49,389 bases of DNA from Candidatus Nanopelagicales bacterium (GCA_017882705.1 JADGOZ010000046.1:1-49389), one strand, 5' to 3'; shown: positions 33,028-41,962, numbered from the stretch's first letter. Numbers and translations are program-made. The notes: generated from the sequence alone by a model not told the origin.

Positions 33028-33762
33028 TCAGCGAGCGCGCAGAGTGACGGAGAGCCGTGAGCCGACGACGGCCGCCGCGATGTCGAGGCTCTGCTCCGGC
33101 GTCGTCGCGAGCAGCAGGACGGGACTCGACCCCGCCCCCGACGTCGACGCGCCCAGCAGTCCGGCGCCGCCGGACCCGGCCGGGGCGCCGACCGTGAGCA
33201 CGCGCACCCGCGAGGCCACGACCTCCGCGCGCGCCGGGTTCGACCCGTCGCTCGCGCGCGCGGCCACCACGTCGACGAGGTCGCCGGGACGCACGCTCGC
33301 GAGCGTGGCGTCGTCGGAGAGCCGCACCGGTGTGGCGACGACGTCCGGGCCGAGGGAGTCGAGCAGAGCCCGCGCGACGACGTCGCGGTCGCGCACCGCC
33401 TCGCCGCTGTGCACCGGGAACGCGACCACGCGCCCGGTCACGGCGTCGACCGCGGCGACGGAGTCGGCGGCGAGGGCGTCGACCGGGCGCGCGACCACGA
33501 CGAGGTCGTCGGCCGTCAGGGTGCTGCCGGGCACGAGGTCGTGCCGCGCCGTCGCGACCGGCCGCGTCTCGGGTGCGGGCGGGCGCAGGTCGGTCGCGAG
33601 CGCCCACACGACGACCCCTGCGAGGACGGCTGCGAGCGCGCGACGGTGTCGGCGCCAGCGGCGTTGCCACGCCGGCGGACGACCCGGCACCGGAGGACGG
33701 CGTACGCCGTGCCCTGACGCGGGTCGGGACGGGGAGCGGCTCGGGCGGGGGAGGAGGCGCAC
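33028..33762 (-). CDS. SAF-domain membrane protein (CpaB/RcpC-like)
   Basis: A 244-aa protein with a basic N-terminus, one membrane helix (about 41-57) and an extracytoplasmic SAF domain (VATARHDLVPGSTLTADDLVVV onward, about 69-130), followed by a beta region ending LSVTLRAR. Such proteins assemble Flp pili, but no pilus genes are near, so the function is open. GTG 33762 has a perfect leaderless arrangement on the minus strand. Confidence 0.82.
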   Translation of the reverse strand: MRLLPRPSRSPSRPASGHGVRRPPVPGRPPAWQRRWRRHRRALAAVLAGVVVWALATDLRPPAPETRPVATARHDLVPGSTLTADDLVVVARPVDALAADSVAAVDAVTGRVVAFPVHSGEAVRDRDVVARALLDSLGPDVVATPVRLSDDATLASVRPGDLVDVVAARASDGSNPARAEVVASRVRVLTVGAPAGSGGAGLLGASTSGAGSSPVLLLATTPEQSLDIAAAVVGSRLSVTLRAR

Positions 33763-33768
33763 CCGCGC

Positions 33769-33774
33769 ACGCTA
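33769..33774 (-). promoter_or_regulatory. -10 hexamer of an apparently leaderless gene
   Basis: TAGCGT (minus strand) with a six-base spacer to GTG 33762. Confidence 0.5.
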
Positions 33775-33820
33775 GGCGCGCGGTGCGGCGCGACGGGCGT
33801 GCCGTCCACAGCCGCCAGGG

Positions 33821-34180
33821 TCAGGCGGCGGAGCCGGACGTGCCCGAGCCACCGGAGCCGGACGAACCCGACGACTCACCGGACGAGCCCGACGAGGAGG
33901 AGCCGGAGGACGAGGAGCCGGACTTCGACCCTGAGTCGGACTTCGCGGACGACGAGTCGTCGGAGGAGGACGAGCTCGACGCGGGCACGGTCGAGGACGA
34001 GCCCGAGCGGCTGTCGGTGCGGTAGAAGCCCGAGCCCTTGAAGACGATGCCGACGGCGTTGTAGAGCTTGCGCAGCTTGCCGCCGCACGCCGGGCACTCG
34101 GTCAGGGCGTCGTCGGTGAACGACTGCACGACCTCCAGCGGCTCGCCGCAGGCGGTGCACGAGTACTGGTAGGTGGGCAC
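33821..34180 (-). CDS. FmdB-family zinc-ribbon protein with Ser/Gly-rich tail
   Basis: A 119-aa protein. The first 60 residues are the FmdB/CxxC_CXXC_SSSS domain: MPTYQYSCTACGE with C8/C11 and C29/C32, then VGIVFKGSGFYRTDSR. The last 55 or so residues are almost only Ser, Gly, Asp and Lys. GTG 34180 has GAGGAG upstream. A CIRCE element lies 29 bases upstream, which puts this gene under heat-shock (HrcA-type) control. Confidence 0.88.
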   Translation of the reverse strand: MPTYQYSCTACGEPLEVVQSFTDDALTECPACGGKLRKLYNAVGIVFKGSGFYRTDSRSGSSSTVPASSSSSSDDSSSAKSDSGSKSGSSSSGSSSSGSSGESSGSSGSGGSGTSGSAA

Positions 34181-34208
34181 GGCGTACTCCTCGCGCGGGC
34201 GGATCTCG

Positions 34209-34235
34209 TTGGCACTCGGGGTGGTGGAGTGCCAA
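34209..34235 (-). promoter_or_regulatory. CIRCE operator (HrcA binding site)
   Basis: TTGGCACTC-N9-GAGTGCCAA, a perfect 9-9-9 inverted repeat, differing from the consensus TTAGCACTC-N9-GAGTGCTAA at one position per arm. It lies directly upstream of the FmdB-like gene. Confidence 0.9.
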
Positions 34236-34309
34236 TGATGCCAAAGCGCGGGCGCCGCGGCCAACTGCCGACCCCGCCGGCCGGCGCTCGCGCTCGCTCG
34301 GGGCCACGG

Positions 34310-35185
34310 TCAGGCGTGCGCGAGGCGCCCGAGCTCCTGGCCGTCCTTGTCGACCAGCACGAGGAAGGCGCCGTCGAAGCCGACCGTGGTGGCCTTGGTC
34401 AGCCAGCCGGGCACGTCGACGTTGTCGCAGCCGACGAGCGTGCTGAACCCGGCCGTGACGACCAGCCCGGAGGAGTCGGCGGCCCAGCGACCTGCCGTCC
34501 CGTTGCAGCCGTCGGTGGCCGAGTAGCTGCCGTCTTCGCGGAAGGTGACGCCTGCCGCCGCGTGCACGAGCCCGCTCGTCGACGGCCCCGCCCCGGCCGC
34601 GACCCAGGAGCCGACGAGCTGTGCGCGGGTGGCGGGCGTGAGCGTGGCGGGCAGAGGCGCCGGCGGGGCGAGCGTCGCCTTCAGGGCCGGCGTCAGCGTG
34701 GGCGGGTCGGCCAGCGCCGGGAGCAGGTTCGGGCCGGGCGTGGGTCGGCCACCCCGGCGCAGGCGCGCCACCACCGTGCCGTCGCGCGAGAGCAGCGTCA
34801 CGCCGCTGGTGTCCACCGCGTAGTCGGAGGCTGCGGCCAGCCAGGGCGGGGTGAGGTCGCGGCCCGAGGAGATGCAGGCTCCGTCGCCGCCCTGGAGCGA
34901 CGCGGTGAACAGCGACACCCCGCCGGCGCGCCAGCTGCCCATGAGGTAGCCGCACCGCTGCCACAGCGAGAGGTCCTCGCCGATGCGGAGCACCGTGCCC
35001 GACTCGACGCCGGCCGCATCGACGACCAGCCACGACCCGACGAGCGTCGACGGGTCCTCGGTCGCTGCGCGCGACGCGAGGGGCGACCCTGTCACCGACG
35101 ACCCGGGAGCGGCCGTGAGCCCGCAGGCGGCGAGCAGCAGCGCGGAGCAGCCGAGGACGACACCGCGGAACCCCATGGCGCTCAT
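34310..35185 (-). CDS. META-domain (HslJ-like) lipoprotein
   Basis: A 291-aa lipoprotein: signal peptide with lipobox LLAAC (C21), a first domain of about 120 residues (LVGSWLVVDAAGVESGTVLR) and a C-terminal META domain (LVGSWVAAGAG, TFREDGSYSATDGCNG, LVGCDN). The two halves both start with LVGSW, so the protein is probably two META-like domains in tandem. ATG 35185 has GGAGG close upstream; ATG 35176 is an alternative. Confidence 0.82.
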   Translation of the reverse strand: MSAMGFRGVVLGCSALLLAACGLTAAPGSSVTGSPLASRAATEDPSTLVGSWLVVDAAGVESGTVLRIGEDLSLWQRCGYLMGSWRAGGVSLFTASLQGGDGACISSGRDLTPPWLAAASDYAVDTSGVTLLSRDGTVVARLRRGGRPTPGPNLLPALADPPTLTPALKATLAPPAPLPATLTPATRAQLVGSWVAAGAGPSTSGLVHAAAGVTFREDGSYSATDGCNGTAGRWAADSSGLVVTAGFSTLVGCDNVDVPGWLTKATTVGFDGAFLVLVDKDGQELGRLAHA

Positions 35186-35309
35186 GCTCCTCCGACGTGA
35201 CGCGGCCCACAGCCGTTCCGCGTGATGTTCACCTCGTCGCAAACGCCGCGGAACCGGATGGAGACGGCCGACCCGGATGTTGAGACCGACGACGAAGGAG
35301 GTGATCGAC

Positions 35310-35444
35310 ATGACGGCAACGACGGAGTTCTCCCCCGAGATGGTGGAGGACGTGTATGCGCTGTGGGACCGACTGCGTGCAGAGGCGATCAGCGAGAGAG
35401 ACCGCCACGAGATCGACGACATCTTCGCGCGGCAGCTCCCCTGA
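35310..35444 (+). CDS. 44-aa acidic protein, unknown
   Basis: MTATTEFSPEMVEDVYALWD and then RLRAEAISERDRHEIDDIFARQLP. An amphipathic, probably helical microprotein. The ATG is preceded at seven bases by AAGGAGGTGATC, an almost perfect anti-16S complement, so strong translation is expected. No family recognised. Confidence 0.65.
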   Translation: MTATTEFSPEMVEDVYALWDRLRAEAISERDRHEIDDIFARQLP

Positions 35445-35503
35445 CGGGATCACCCTCGCGTGACGAGCGCGCGACACGACGACGGCGCGGGTGCGCAGTC
35501 CCC

Positions 35504-35509
35504 TAGGGT
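35504..35509 (+). promoter_or_regulatory. -10 hexamer before the ABC exporter operon
   Basis: TAGGGT, 24 bases before ATG 35534; here a leader with GAGGAGG follows, so this gene is not leaderless. Confidence 0.45.
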
Positions 35510-35533
35510 CGGGACCTCCACGAGGAGGCGACG

Positions 35534-36445
35534 ATGACGGTCGAGGCCATCGGGCTCGGCAAGACCTACGGGAGCACCCGCGCCGTCGACGCGCTGTCCT
35601 TCGAGCTCCGGCCCGGGATGGTGACGGGTTTCCTCGGGCCCAACGGCGCCGGCAAGTCCACGACCATGCGGCTCATGCTCGGTCTCGACGGCGGCGAGGG
35701 CAGGACGCTGTGGGACGGCAAGCGGCTCGTCGAGCACGACCATGTGACGCGCGTGGTCGGGGCCCATCTCGACGCGAAGTTCTTCCACCCCTCGCGCAGT
35801 GCCCGCAACCACTTGCGGATGCTCGCGACCGAGGCGTCGATCCCCTCGTCGCGCATCGACGAGGTGATCCGGCTCGTCGGGCTCGACGAGGTCGCGACCA
35901 AGCGGCCGTCGGGCTTCTCCCTCGGCATGGGGCAGCGGCTGGGACTGGCCGGAGCGATCCTCGCTGCGCCGAAGGTGCTGCTCCTCGACGAGCCGGCCAA
36001 CGGCCTCGACCCGCAGTCCATCCAGTGGCTTCGCGACTTCCTCCGGCACTACGCCGGGCAGGGCAACACCGTCTTCGTCTCGAGCCACCTGCTCTCCGAG
36101 ATGTCGCTCATGGCCGACCACCTCGTCGTGATCGCCGCCGGGAGGCTGATCGCCGACGAGTCGATCGTCGACTTCGTCGCGCGCAGCACGCGCAACGACG
36201 TGCTGGTGCGGTGCTCGGACCCCGCGGCGCTGGCGGCCGCGCTGACCGCCGAGGGCGTCGTCGCCGTGGCCGAGGGACCGGACGGGCTTGCCGTGCAGTC
36301 CGCGGACACCGACCGCGTCGGCGACGTCGCGTTCCGGGCCGGTGTCTCGGTGCGCGAGCTGACGCGACGCACGGCGTCGCTCGAGGATGCGTTCCTCGAG
36401 CTGACGAACGACCAGCAGCAGTTCCGGACCGGGGACGTCGCGTGA
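35534..36445 (+). CDS. ABC transporter ATP-binding protein
   Basis: A 303-aa ATPase: Walker A GPNGAGKST (35-43), signature region FSLGMGQRLGLA, Walker B VLLLDEPANGLDP, switch SSHLLSEM. The C-terminal extension (after residue 210) is typical of drug or bacteriocin exporters of the DrrA/BcrA kind. Its stop overlaps the permease start (GTGA). Confidence 0.93.
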   Translation: MTVEAIGLGKTYGSTRAVDALSFELRPGMVTGFLGPNGAGKSTTMRLMLGLDGGEGRTLWDGKRLVEHDHVTRVVGAHLDAKFFHPSRSARNHLRMLATEASIPSSRIDEVIRLVGLDEVATKRPSGFSLGMGQRLGLAGAILAAPKVLLLDEPANGLDPQSIQWLRDFLRHYAGQGNTVFVSSHLLSEMSLMADHLVVIAAGRLIADESIVDFVARSTRNDVLVRCSDPAALAAALTAEGVVAVAEGPDGLAVQSADTDRVGDVAFRAGVSVRELTRRTASLEDAFLELTNDQQQFRTGDVA

Positions 36446-37227
36446 TCGCCGCCCTGCGCTACGAGTGGGTCCGCGTCACGACCGTCCGCTCGACGAGACT
36501 GCTGCTCGGCTTCGTCCTCGTGCTCTCGACGCTGCTCGCCTGGCTCTTCGCGAATCAGCAGCCCGCCTTCGACGACCAGGGCAACGAGGTCGGGCTCTCG
36601 CCCGTGGACTGGTGGGGTGCCTTCGGCGGGCCGCTCCCGCTCACCGCCGTCCTCGCGTCGGTCGTCGCGGCGCAGGCGATCGGACAGGAGTACCGCTTCG
36701 GCCTGATCCGCCTGACCCTCACGGCCTTTCCCGACCGCGTGCAGATCCTCGTCGCCAAGCTCGTGGTGGTCGTCGGCGCGGGAGCGGCCCTCACCCTCGT
36801 CTCGTTCCTCGGCAGCGCGCTGGGCGTGACGCTGCGGGGCCACCCGCTGCCGCCGGCGGACAGCCCGACACCGGACGGGACCTTCCTGCTGCGCGGCACG
36901 GTGTTCGTCGTGCTCTGGGCGTTGTCGTCCTTCGCTCTCGCCGGCGTCACACGGCAGACAGGGATCGGCATCGCCGTCCCGATCGTCTCCGGGCTCGTCG
37001 TGGAGCAGCTGCTCACGGCGCTGCTCGCCGACCGCGTCGGATGGCTCGTGCGCAACCTGCCGTGGAGCTCGGCCGGCCGATGGGGCGAGGACGTCAGGAC
37101 CGCTGGTCGTGGCGCCCTGTTCGGCCAGGACGTGAGCGTCGGCTGGGCTGCGGTCGGAGTGTTCGCCGTGTGGGTCGTGGCGTTCCTCGCGGTCGAGGTC
37201 GTGGCGTTCCTGCGGCGAGACGCCTGA
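36442..37227 (+). CDS. ABC-2 type transporter permease
   Basis: A 261-aa membrane protein with six helices (FVLVLSTLLAWLFA, PLTAVLASVVAAQAIGQEYR and others). IGQEYRFGLIRLTLTAFPDR is the characteristic cytoplasmic elbow of ABC-2 exporters of the BcrB/GldF kind. Partner of the preceding ATPase; export substrate unknown. Confidence 0.85.
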   Translation: MIAALRYEWVRVTTVRSTRLLLGFVLVLSTLLAWLFANQQPAFDDQGNEVGLSPVDWWGAFGGPLPLTAVLASVVAAQAIGQEYRFGLIRLTLTAFPDRVQILVAKLVVVVGAGAALTLVSFLGSALGVTLRGHPLPPADSPTPDGTFLLRGTVFVVLWALSSFALAGVTRQTGIGIAVPIVSGLVVEQLLTALLADRVGWLVRNLPWSSAGRWGEDVRTAGRGALFGQDVSVGWAAVGVFAVWVVAFLAVEVVAFLRRDA

Positions 37228-37231
37228 TCGT

Positions 37232-37237
37232 TAGGCT
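37232..37237 (+). promoter_or_regulatory. -10 hexamer of an apparently leaderless gene
   Basis: TAGGCT with a seven-base spacer to GTG 37245. Confidence 0.5.
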
Positions 37238-37244
37238 CGCGGGC

Positions 37245-37700
37245 GTGAGCGCAGCCCGAGGTGACGAGGTCGTCGCCGTCGCGCTCGGTGGAGTCGTCGG
37301 TGCTCTGGCTCGTGCAGCGATCTCGACCGCGGTCCCGCACACGGACCGCGCGGCGTGGCCGTGGGCGACGTTCGTCACGAACCTGCTCGGCTGCCTCGTG
37401 CTCGGTGTCCTGCTCGACTGGGTCGACCACCGTCAGCCGGAGTGGAAGCGGATCCACCCGCGACGTGCGCGTCTCGCCCGACCGCTCCTCGCGAGCGGAG
37501 TGCTCGGCGGTTTCACCACGTTCTCGACCTTCTCGGTGGAGGCCTACGGCCTGCTCGCCACGGGGCGCGGCGCCGCCGCGCTGGCCTACGCGATCGGCAG
37601 CGTGCTCCTCGGCGTCACGATGGTCGTGGTGGGGCGTGCGCTCGGGGCCGCCGCCTTCGGTGCGGCTCCGCTCGACCTCCGCGAGGACGAGGCGCTGTGA
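37245..37700 (+). CDS. crcB: Fluoride channel subunit CrcB, first copy
   Basis: A 151-aa four-helix protein. FVTNLLGCLVLGVL and GFTTFSTFSVE carry the fluoride pore Asn and Phe-box residues. Its stop overlaps the next gene's start (GTGA). Fluc channels are dual-topology dimers; tandem pairs form heterodimers of opposite orientation. Confidence 0.92.
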   Translation: MSAARGDEVVAVALGGVVGALARAAISTAVPHTDRAAWPWATFVTNLLGCLVLGVLLDWVDHRQPEWKRIHPRRARLARPLLASGVLGGFTTFSTFSVEAYGLLATGRGAAALAYAIGSVLLGVTMVVVGRALGAAAFGAAPLDLREDEAL

Positions 37701-38089
37701 CTCCGCTGACGGTCATGCTCGTCGCCCTCGGTGCGGCGGTCGGTGCACCCGCGCGCTACCTCGTCGAGAAGCGCCTCGCGGGCGCCTATCCCTGGGGCAC
37801 GTGGGTCGTGAACGTCGTCGGCTCCGCCGTGCTCGGAGCCACCGCCGGCTACGTCGTCGGCCCGGGCGCCTCGGGGTCCACGGCCGCGCTCGTCGCCCTC
37901 GTGGGCACCGGCTTCTGCGGGTCGCTCACGACGTTCGGCGGGTTCGCCGCGCAGGTCCTCGACCTCGCCGCGTCACCCACGGGGACGCCGCTGTCATCGC
38001 GGTCCTGGCGCGCTTTCGGTTACGGGACGATCTCGGTCGTCGCCTGCGTGGCGATCGCCGCCGCCTGCTACGCCGCCACCTCGCGATGA
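37697..38089 (+). CDS. crcB: Fluoride channel subunit CrcB, second copy
   Basis: A 130-aa four-helix protein, paralogue of the previous gene: ARYLVEKRL, WVVNVVGSAVLGA and GFCGSLTTFGGFAAQ. The usual TTFSTF is TTFGGF here. Expected to pair with the first copy as an antiparallel heterodimer that lets fluoride out. Confidence 0.92.
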   Translation: MTPLTVMLVALGAAVGAPARYLVEKRLAGAYPWGTWVVNVVGSAVLGATAGYVVGPGASGSTAALVALVGTGFCGSLTTFGGFAAQVLDLAASPTGTPLSSRSWRAFGYGTISVVACVAIAAACYAATSR

Positions 38090-38115
38090 CGGGCTGATCG
38101 CGGGGTCAGGACACC

Positions 38116-38121
38116 TACTCT
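38116..38121 (+). promoter_or_regulatory. -10 hexamer of an apparently leaderless gene
   Basis: TACTCT with a six-base spacer to GTG 38128. This decides for 38128 over the in-frame GTG at 38122. Confidence 0.5.
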
Positions 38122-38127
38122 GTGGCC

Positions 38128-40683
38128 GTGCGCAGACTCGGCAAGGTCCTCGGGATCATCGGCATCGTCCTCCTCCTGCTCGTCGTGGTGGTGGCGTCCT
38201 ACGGCGCCTGGACGGTCCGCCGGTCCTTCCCGCAGACGGCCGGCGAGATCACGCTGCAGGGGCTCACGGGCACGGTCGACGTGCTCCGCGACGACCGCGG
38301 CGTCCCGCACGTCTACGCCGACACCCCTGAGGACCTCTTCTTCGCCCAGGGCTACGTGCACGCGCAGGACCGCTTCTACGAGATGGACTTCCGCCGGCAC
38401 ATCACGAGCGGACGGCTGTCGGAGATGTTCGGGAAGTCGCAGGTCGACACCGACAAGTTCCTGCGCGTGTCCGGCTGGTACCGCGTGGCCGAGAGGGAGA
38501 TCCCGCTGCTCTCGGCCGAGACCCGGCGCAACCTCGACAGCTACACCCAGGGCGTCAACGCCTATCTCGCCGACCACTCCGGCGCGACCGTCTCCCTCGA
38601 GTACGCCGTGCTCTCGCTCACCAACAAGTCCTACACGATCGAGCCGTGGACGCCAGTCGACTCCGTCGCGTGGCTCAAGGCCATGGCGTGGGACCTCCGC
38701 GGCAACATGCAGGCGGAGATCGAGCGGTCCATCGAGAGCTCCATCGTGGGCACGGCTCGCACCGCGCAGCTGTTCCCGCCTTACCCCTACTCGCGGCACC
38801 GCGCGATCGTCGAGCAGGGCGCGGTCGTGGACGGCACGTGGGACCAGGGGGCCGCCGCCGGGCAGCAGGCTGTCGCGTCGAAGATGCCGGCGACTCCGGC
38901 TGAGGCCGTGCCCGCCCTGCTGCGCACCGGCGCCGCCGTCGCCGGTGTCGACGCCGTGCTCGGCCCGAACGGGTCCGGGATCGGCTCGAACTCGTGGGTG
39001 ATCAGCGGCGACAAGACCGACACCGGCAAGCCGCTGCTCGCCAACGACCCGCACCTCGCGCCGATGATGCCGAGCATCTGGTACCAGATGGGCCTGCACT
39101 GCCGGGTCGTGTCGGCGCAGTGCCCCTACGACATGGCCGGCTACACGTTCTCGGGCACGCCGGGCGTGATCATCGGACACAACCAGACCGTCGGCTGGGG
39201 CTTCACGAACCTCGGTCCCGACGTCACCGACCTCTACCTCGAGAAGGTCGTCGGAGACACGTACGTCGTCGGCACCACGACGAAGCCGATCACGAAGCGC
39301 ACCGAGGTCATCAAGGTCGCGGGCGGCGACGACGTCAGCATCACGGTCCGCGAGACCGAGCACGGTCCGATCGTGTCCGACGTCTCCGACGAGCTCACGA
39401 CCGTGGGCAAGGACGCGCCGAACGGGCTGGTCGCACCCCCGCAGGGCGACGGCTACGCCGTGGCCCTGCGCTGGACGGCGCTCACGCCGGCCCGCACCGC
39501 GGACGCCATCAACGACCTCGACACGGCACAGACGTGGGACCAGTTCCGCACGGCGGCGTCGGAGTTCACCGTGCCGGCGCAGAACATGGTCTTCGCGTCG
39601 ACCGACGGCACGATCGGCTACCAGACGCCGGGTCAGATCCCGATCCGCGAGGGCTACGACGGGAAGTACCCGGCCCAGGGCTGGGACCCGAAGCAGAGGT
39701 GGGCCGGCTACATCCCGTTCGACGCGCTGCCGAACGTCAAGAACCCCGACGACGGCTGGGTCGTCACCGCCAACAACGCGTCGGTCTACCAGGACTACCC
39801 GTACTTCATCACCGACGACTGGTCCTACGGCGCGCGAAGCCAGCGCATCACCGACCTCGTCAAGCTCGCGACGTCGGGCACGGCGAAGATGACGGCCGAC
39901 ACGATGCGCACGATCCAGTTCGACACGTGGAACGAGAACGCATCGTTCCTCGTCCCGCGCATCACGGGCGCGAAGGTCTCGGGCGCCACGGCAGATGCCG
40001 TGAAGACCCTCTCGGCTTGGGACTTCACGCAGCCTGCGGACTCCGCGCCGGCGGCGTACTTCAACGTGTTCTGGAAGAACCTGCTGCTCGACACGTTCGG
40101 CGACGAGCTCCCCGCCGACTACCTGCCGGACGGCGGGGACCGCTGGTTCACGGTGGTCCGCACGCTGTGGGACAACCCCCGGGACCCGTGGTGGGACGAC
40201 GTCACGACCAAGGACAAGGTCGAGACCCGTGACGACGCCGTCGTGCGTGCGCTGGACGAGGCCACCACCGAGCTCGGCGGGCTTCAGGGCTCCGACCCGT
40301 CCGGGTGGAGCTGGGGGAAGCTCCACACGCTGACCGTGCAGAACCAGACGCTGGGCAAGTCCGGCATCGGCCCGGTCGAGAAGCTGTTCAACCGTGGACC
40401 GATCACCACGAGCGGTGGTGGCTCGATCGTGAACGCCACCGGGTGGGCTCCGGCCAAGGGCTACGCCGTCACCTGGATCCCGTCGATGCGGATGGTGCTC
40501 GACTTCTCGAACCTCGATGCCAGCACCTGGGTCAACCTCACCGGCGCCAGCGGTCACGCCTTCAACTCTCACTACGTCGACCAGCTCGACGCGTGGCAGA
40601 ACGGAACGACCTACCCGTTCGCGTTCAGCGCAGCCGCGGTCCAGGCCGCGGCGAAGGACCACCTGGTGCTGAAGCCGGCCTGA
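38128..40683 (+). CDS. Penicillin acylase family protein (Ntn hydrolase)
   Basis: An 851-aa exported/membrane-anchored Ntn hydrolase. One helix at about 7-27; a chain before the cleavage point with RDDRGVPHVYADTPEDLFFAQGY; then GSNSW, where autocleavage would free S287 as N-terminal nucleophile; the large subunit follows with ANDPHLAPMMPSIWYQ, FSGTPGVIIGHNQTVGWGFT and the Asn-containing TANNAS block. It hydrolyses an amide such as an acyl-homoserine lactone, beta-lactam side chain or N-acyl amino acid; the substrate is unknown. Its stop codon abuts the stop of a convergent small gene. Confidence 0.92.
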   Translation: MRRLGKVLGIIGIVLLLLVVVVASYGAWTVRRSFPQTAGEITLQGLTGTVDVLRDDRGVPHVYADTPEDLFFAQGYVHAQDRFYEMDFRRHITSGRLSEMFGKSQVDTDKFLRVSGWYRVAEREIPLLSAETRRNLDSYTQGVNAYLADHSGATVSLEYAVLSLTNKSYTIEPWTPVDSVAWLKAMAWDLRGNMQAEIERSIESSIVGTARTAQLFPPYPYSRHRAIVEQGAVVDGTWDQGAAAGQQAVASKMPATPAEAVPALLRTGAAVAGVDAVLGPNGSGIGSNSWVISGDKTDTGKPLLANDPHLAPMMPSIWYQMGLHCRVVSAQCPYDMAGYTFSGTPGVIIGHNQTVGWGFTNLGPDVTDLYLEKVVGDTYVVGTTTKPITKRTEVIKVAGGDDVSITVRETEHGPIVSDVSDELTTVGKDAPNGLVAPPQGDGYAVALRWTALTPARTADAINDLDTAQTWDQFRTAASEFTVPAQNMVFASTDGTIGYQTPGQIPIREGYDGKYPAQGWDPKQRWAGYIPFDALPNVKNPDDGWVVTANNASVYQDYPYFITDDWSYGARSQRITDLVKLATSGTAKMTADTMRTIQFDTWNENASFLVPRITGAKVSGATADAVKTLSAWDFTQPADSAPAAYFNVFWKNLLLDTFGDELPADYLPDGGDRWFTVVRTLWDNPRDPWWDDVTTKDKVETRDDAVVRALDEATTELGGLQGSDPSGWSWGKLHTLTVQNQTLGKSGIGPVEKLFNRGPITTSGGGSIVNATGWAPAKGYAVTWIPSMRMVLDFSNLDASTWVNLTGASGHAFNSHYVDQLDAWQNGTTYPFAFSAAAVQAAAKDHLVLKPA

Positions 40684-40863
40684 TCAGGCGGGGAGGAGCT
40701 GCGGCCGGACCGCGGCGCGTCCGATCGACGCGGCGACCGGCACCGACCGGCGGTAGAGGTGACCCCAGGCGACGGCGTGGGTCGGGCACGCCATGTCCAT
40801 CCCGCTGCGCCCGTCCGGGATGAGGTACGTCGTAGCAGCGTGGTCGCACCAGCAGCAGAGCAC
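40684..40863 (-). CDS. 59-aa cysteine-containing protein, unknown
   Basis: VLCCWCDHAATTYLIPDGRS, then GMDMACPTHAVAWGHLYRR and a short basic tail. The CXXC at the N-terminus with a later CPTH could bind a metal. GTG 40863 has GAAGGAGG eight bases upstream, and its stop is directly adjacent to the convergent penicillin-acylase stop. No family recognised. Confidence 0.55.
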   Translation of the reverse strand: MLCCWCDHAATTYLIPDGRSGMDMACPTHAVAWGHLYRRSVPVAASIGRAAVRPQLLPA

Positions 40864-41019
40864 GGGGTGCGCCTCCTTCGGTCGTGGTCCTCGCTCCCAG
40901 GGGACCACCACGACGTGCCCGAATCCACCAGCACGGCACAACGTGAGCAACACGTGAGCGACGGCGGGCGACGCGGGCGTGGGTACCCTCGGCGTGACGG
41001 TGACGGGAGGCGGGGGGCG

Positions 41020-41943
41020 ATGGGTCACGACCACGGGCACGACCACGGCCTCGGTGCCGCCGCGGTGACGCACCGCGGACCGCTGGCGTGGGTGCTCGCG
41101 ATCTCCTCGACCATCCTGGTGGTCGAGGTGGTCGGGGCGTTCCTGTCCGGCAGCCTCGCGCTCCTCGCCGACGCCGGGCACATGCTCACCGACGTCGCCG
41201 GGCTGTCGATGGCGCTCGTCGCGGCGACGCTCTCGCTGCGGCCCGCGACGCCCGAGCGCACCTGGGGCTACCACCGCGCGGAGGTGCTCGCCGCCGCCGC
41301 GCAGGCCTCGCTGCTGCTGGCCGTCGGCGTCTTCGTCATCGTCGAGGGCGTACGTCGCCTCCTGGAGCCGCCCGAGGTGCAGTCCGGCCTCATGGCGGTG
41401 TTCGCGGTGGTCGCGCTCCTCGGCAACGCCGTGTCGATCCTGTTGCTGAGCCGGATCCAGAGCGGCAACCTCAACACCCGCGCGGCGTTCCTCGAGGTCG
41501 TCAACGATGCGCTGGGTGCGCTCGCCGTCCTCGTCGCGGCGCTGCTCATCACGTGGGTCGGGTGGCTGCGCGCCGACGCCGTCACGTCGATCGCCATCGG
41601 CCTGCTCATCGTCCCCCGTACCCTGCGGCTCCTGCGCGAGACGGTCGACGTGCTGCTCGAGGCGACCCCGCGCGACGTCGACCTCACGGAGGTGCGCGAG
41701 CACATCCTCGGCGCGTCGCACGTCATCGCGGTGCACGACCTGCACGCGTCGCGGGTCTCGAGCGACCTGCCGATCGTCACGGCCCACGTCGTCGTCGAGG
41801 ACGACTGCTTCCACGACGGCCACATCCCGCCGCTGCTCGACGAGCTGCAGTCGTGCCTCGCCGACCACTTCGACGTCGCGCACTCGACGTTCCAGTTCGA
41901 GCCGGCCGGGCACGGCGACCACGAGTCCGGCCGTCACGACTGA
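41020..41943 (+). CDS. Cation diffusion facilitator transporter (CzcD/ZitB-like)
   Basis: A 307-aa zinc/cobalt/cadmium exporter. It has a His-rich N-terminus (MGHDHGHDHG), six helices, the membrane metal site LLADAGHMLTDVAG plus EVVNDALGAL, and a C-terminal ferredoxin-like domain ending in a second His-rich tail (GHGDHESGRHD). ATG 41020 has GGGAGG upstream. Confidence 0.93.
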   Translation: MGHDHGHDHGLGAAAVTHRGPLAWVLAISSTILVVEVVGAFLSGSLALLADAGHMLTDVAGLSMALVAATLSLRPATPERTWGYHRAEVLAAAAQASLLLAVGVFVIVEGVRRLLEPPEVQSGLMAVFAVVALLGNAVSILLLSRIQSGNLNTRAAFLEVVNDALGALAVLVAALLITWVGWLRADAVTSIAIGLLIVPRTLRLLRETVDVLLEATPRDVDLTEVREHILGASHVIAVHDLHASRVSSDLPIVTAHVVVEDDCFHDGHIPPLLDELQSCLADHFDVAHSTFQFEPAGHGDHESGRHD

Positions 41944-41962
41944 GCACGCTCGCGCGACGGCA

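Noticed and set aside
36446-37244. Fluoride riboswitch upstream of crcB
   Set aside because: The region upstream is coding sequence of the permease and the crcB start appears leaderless.
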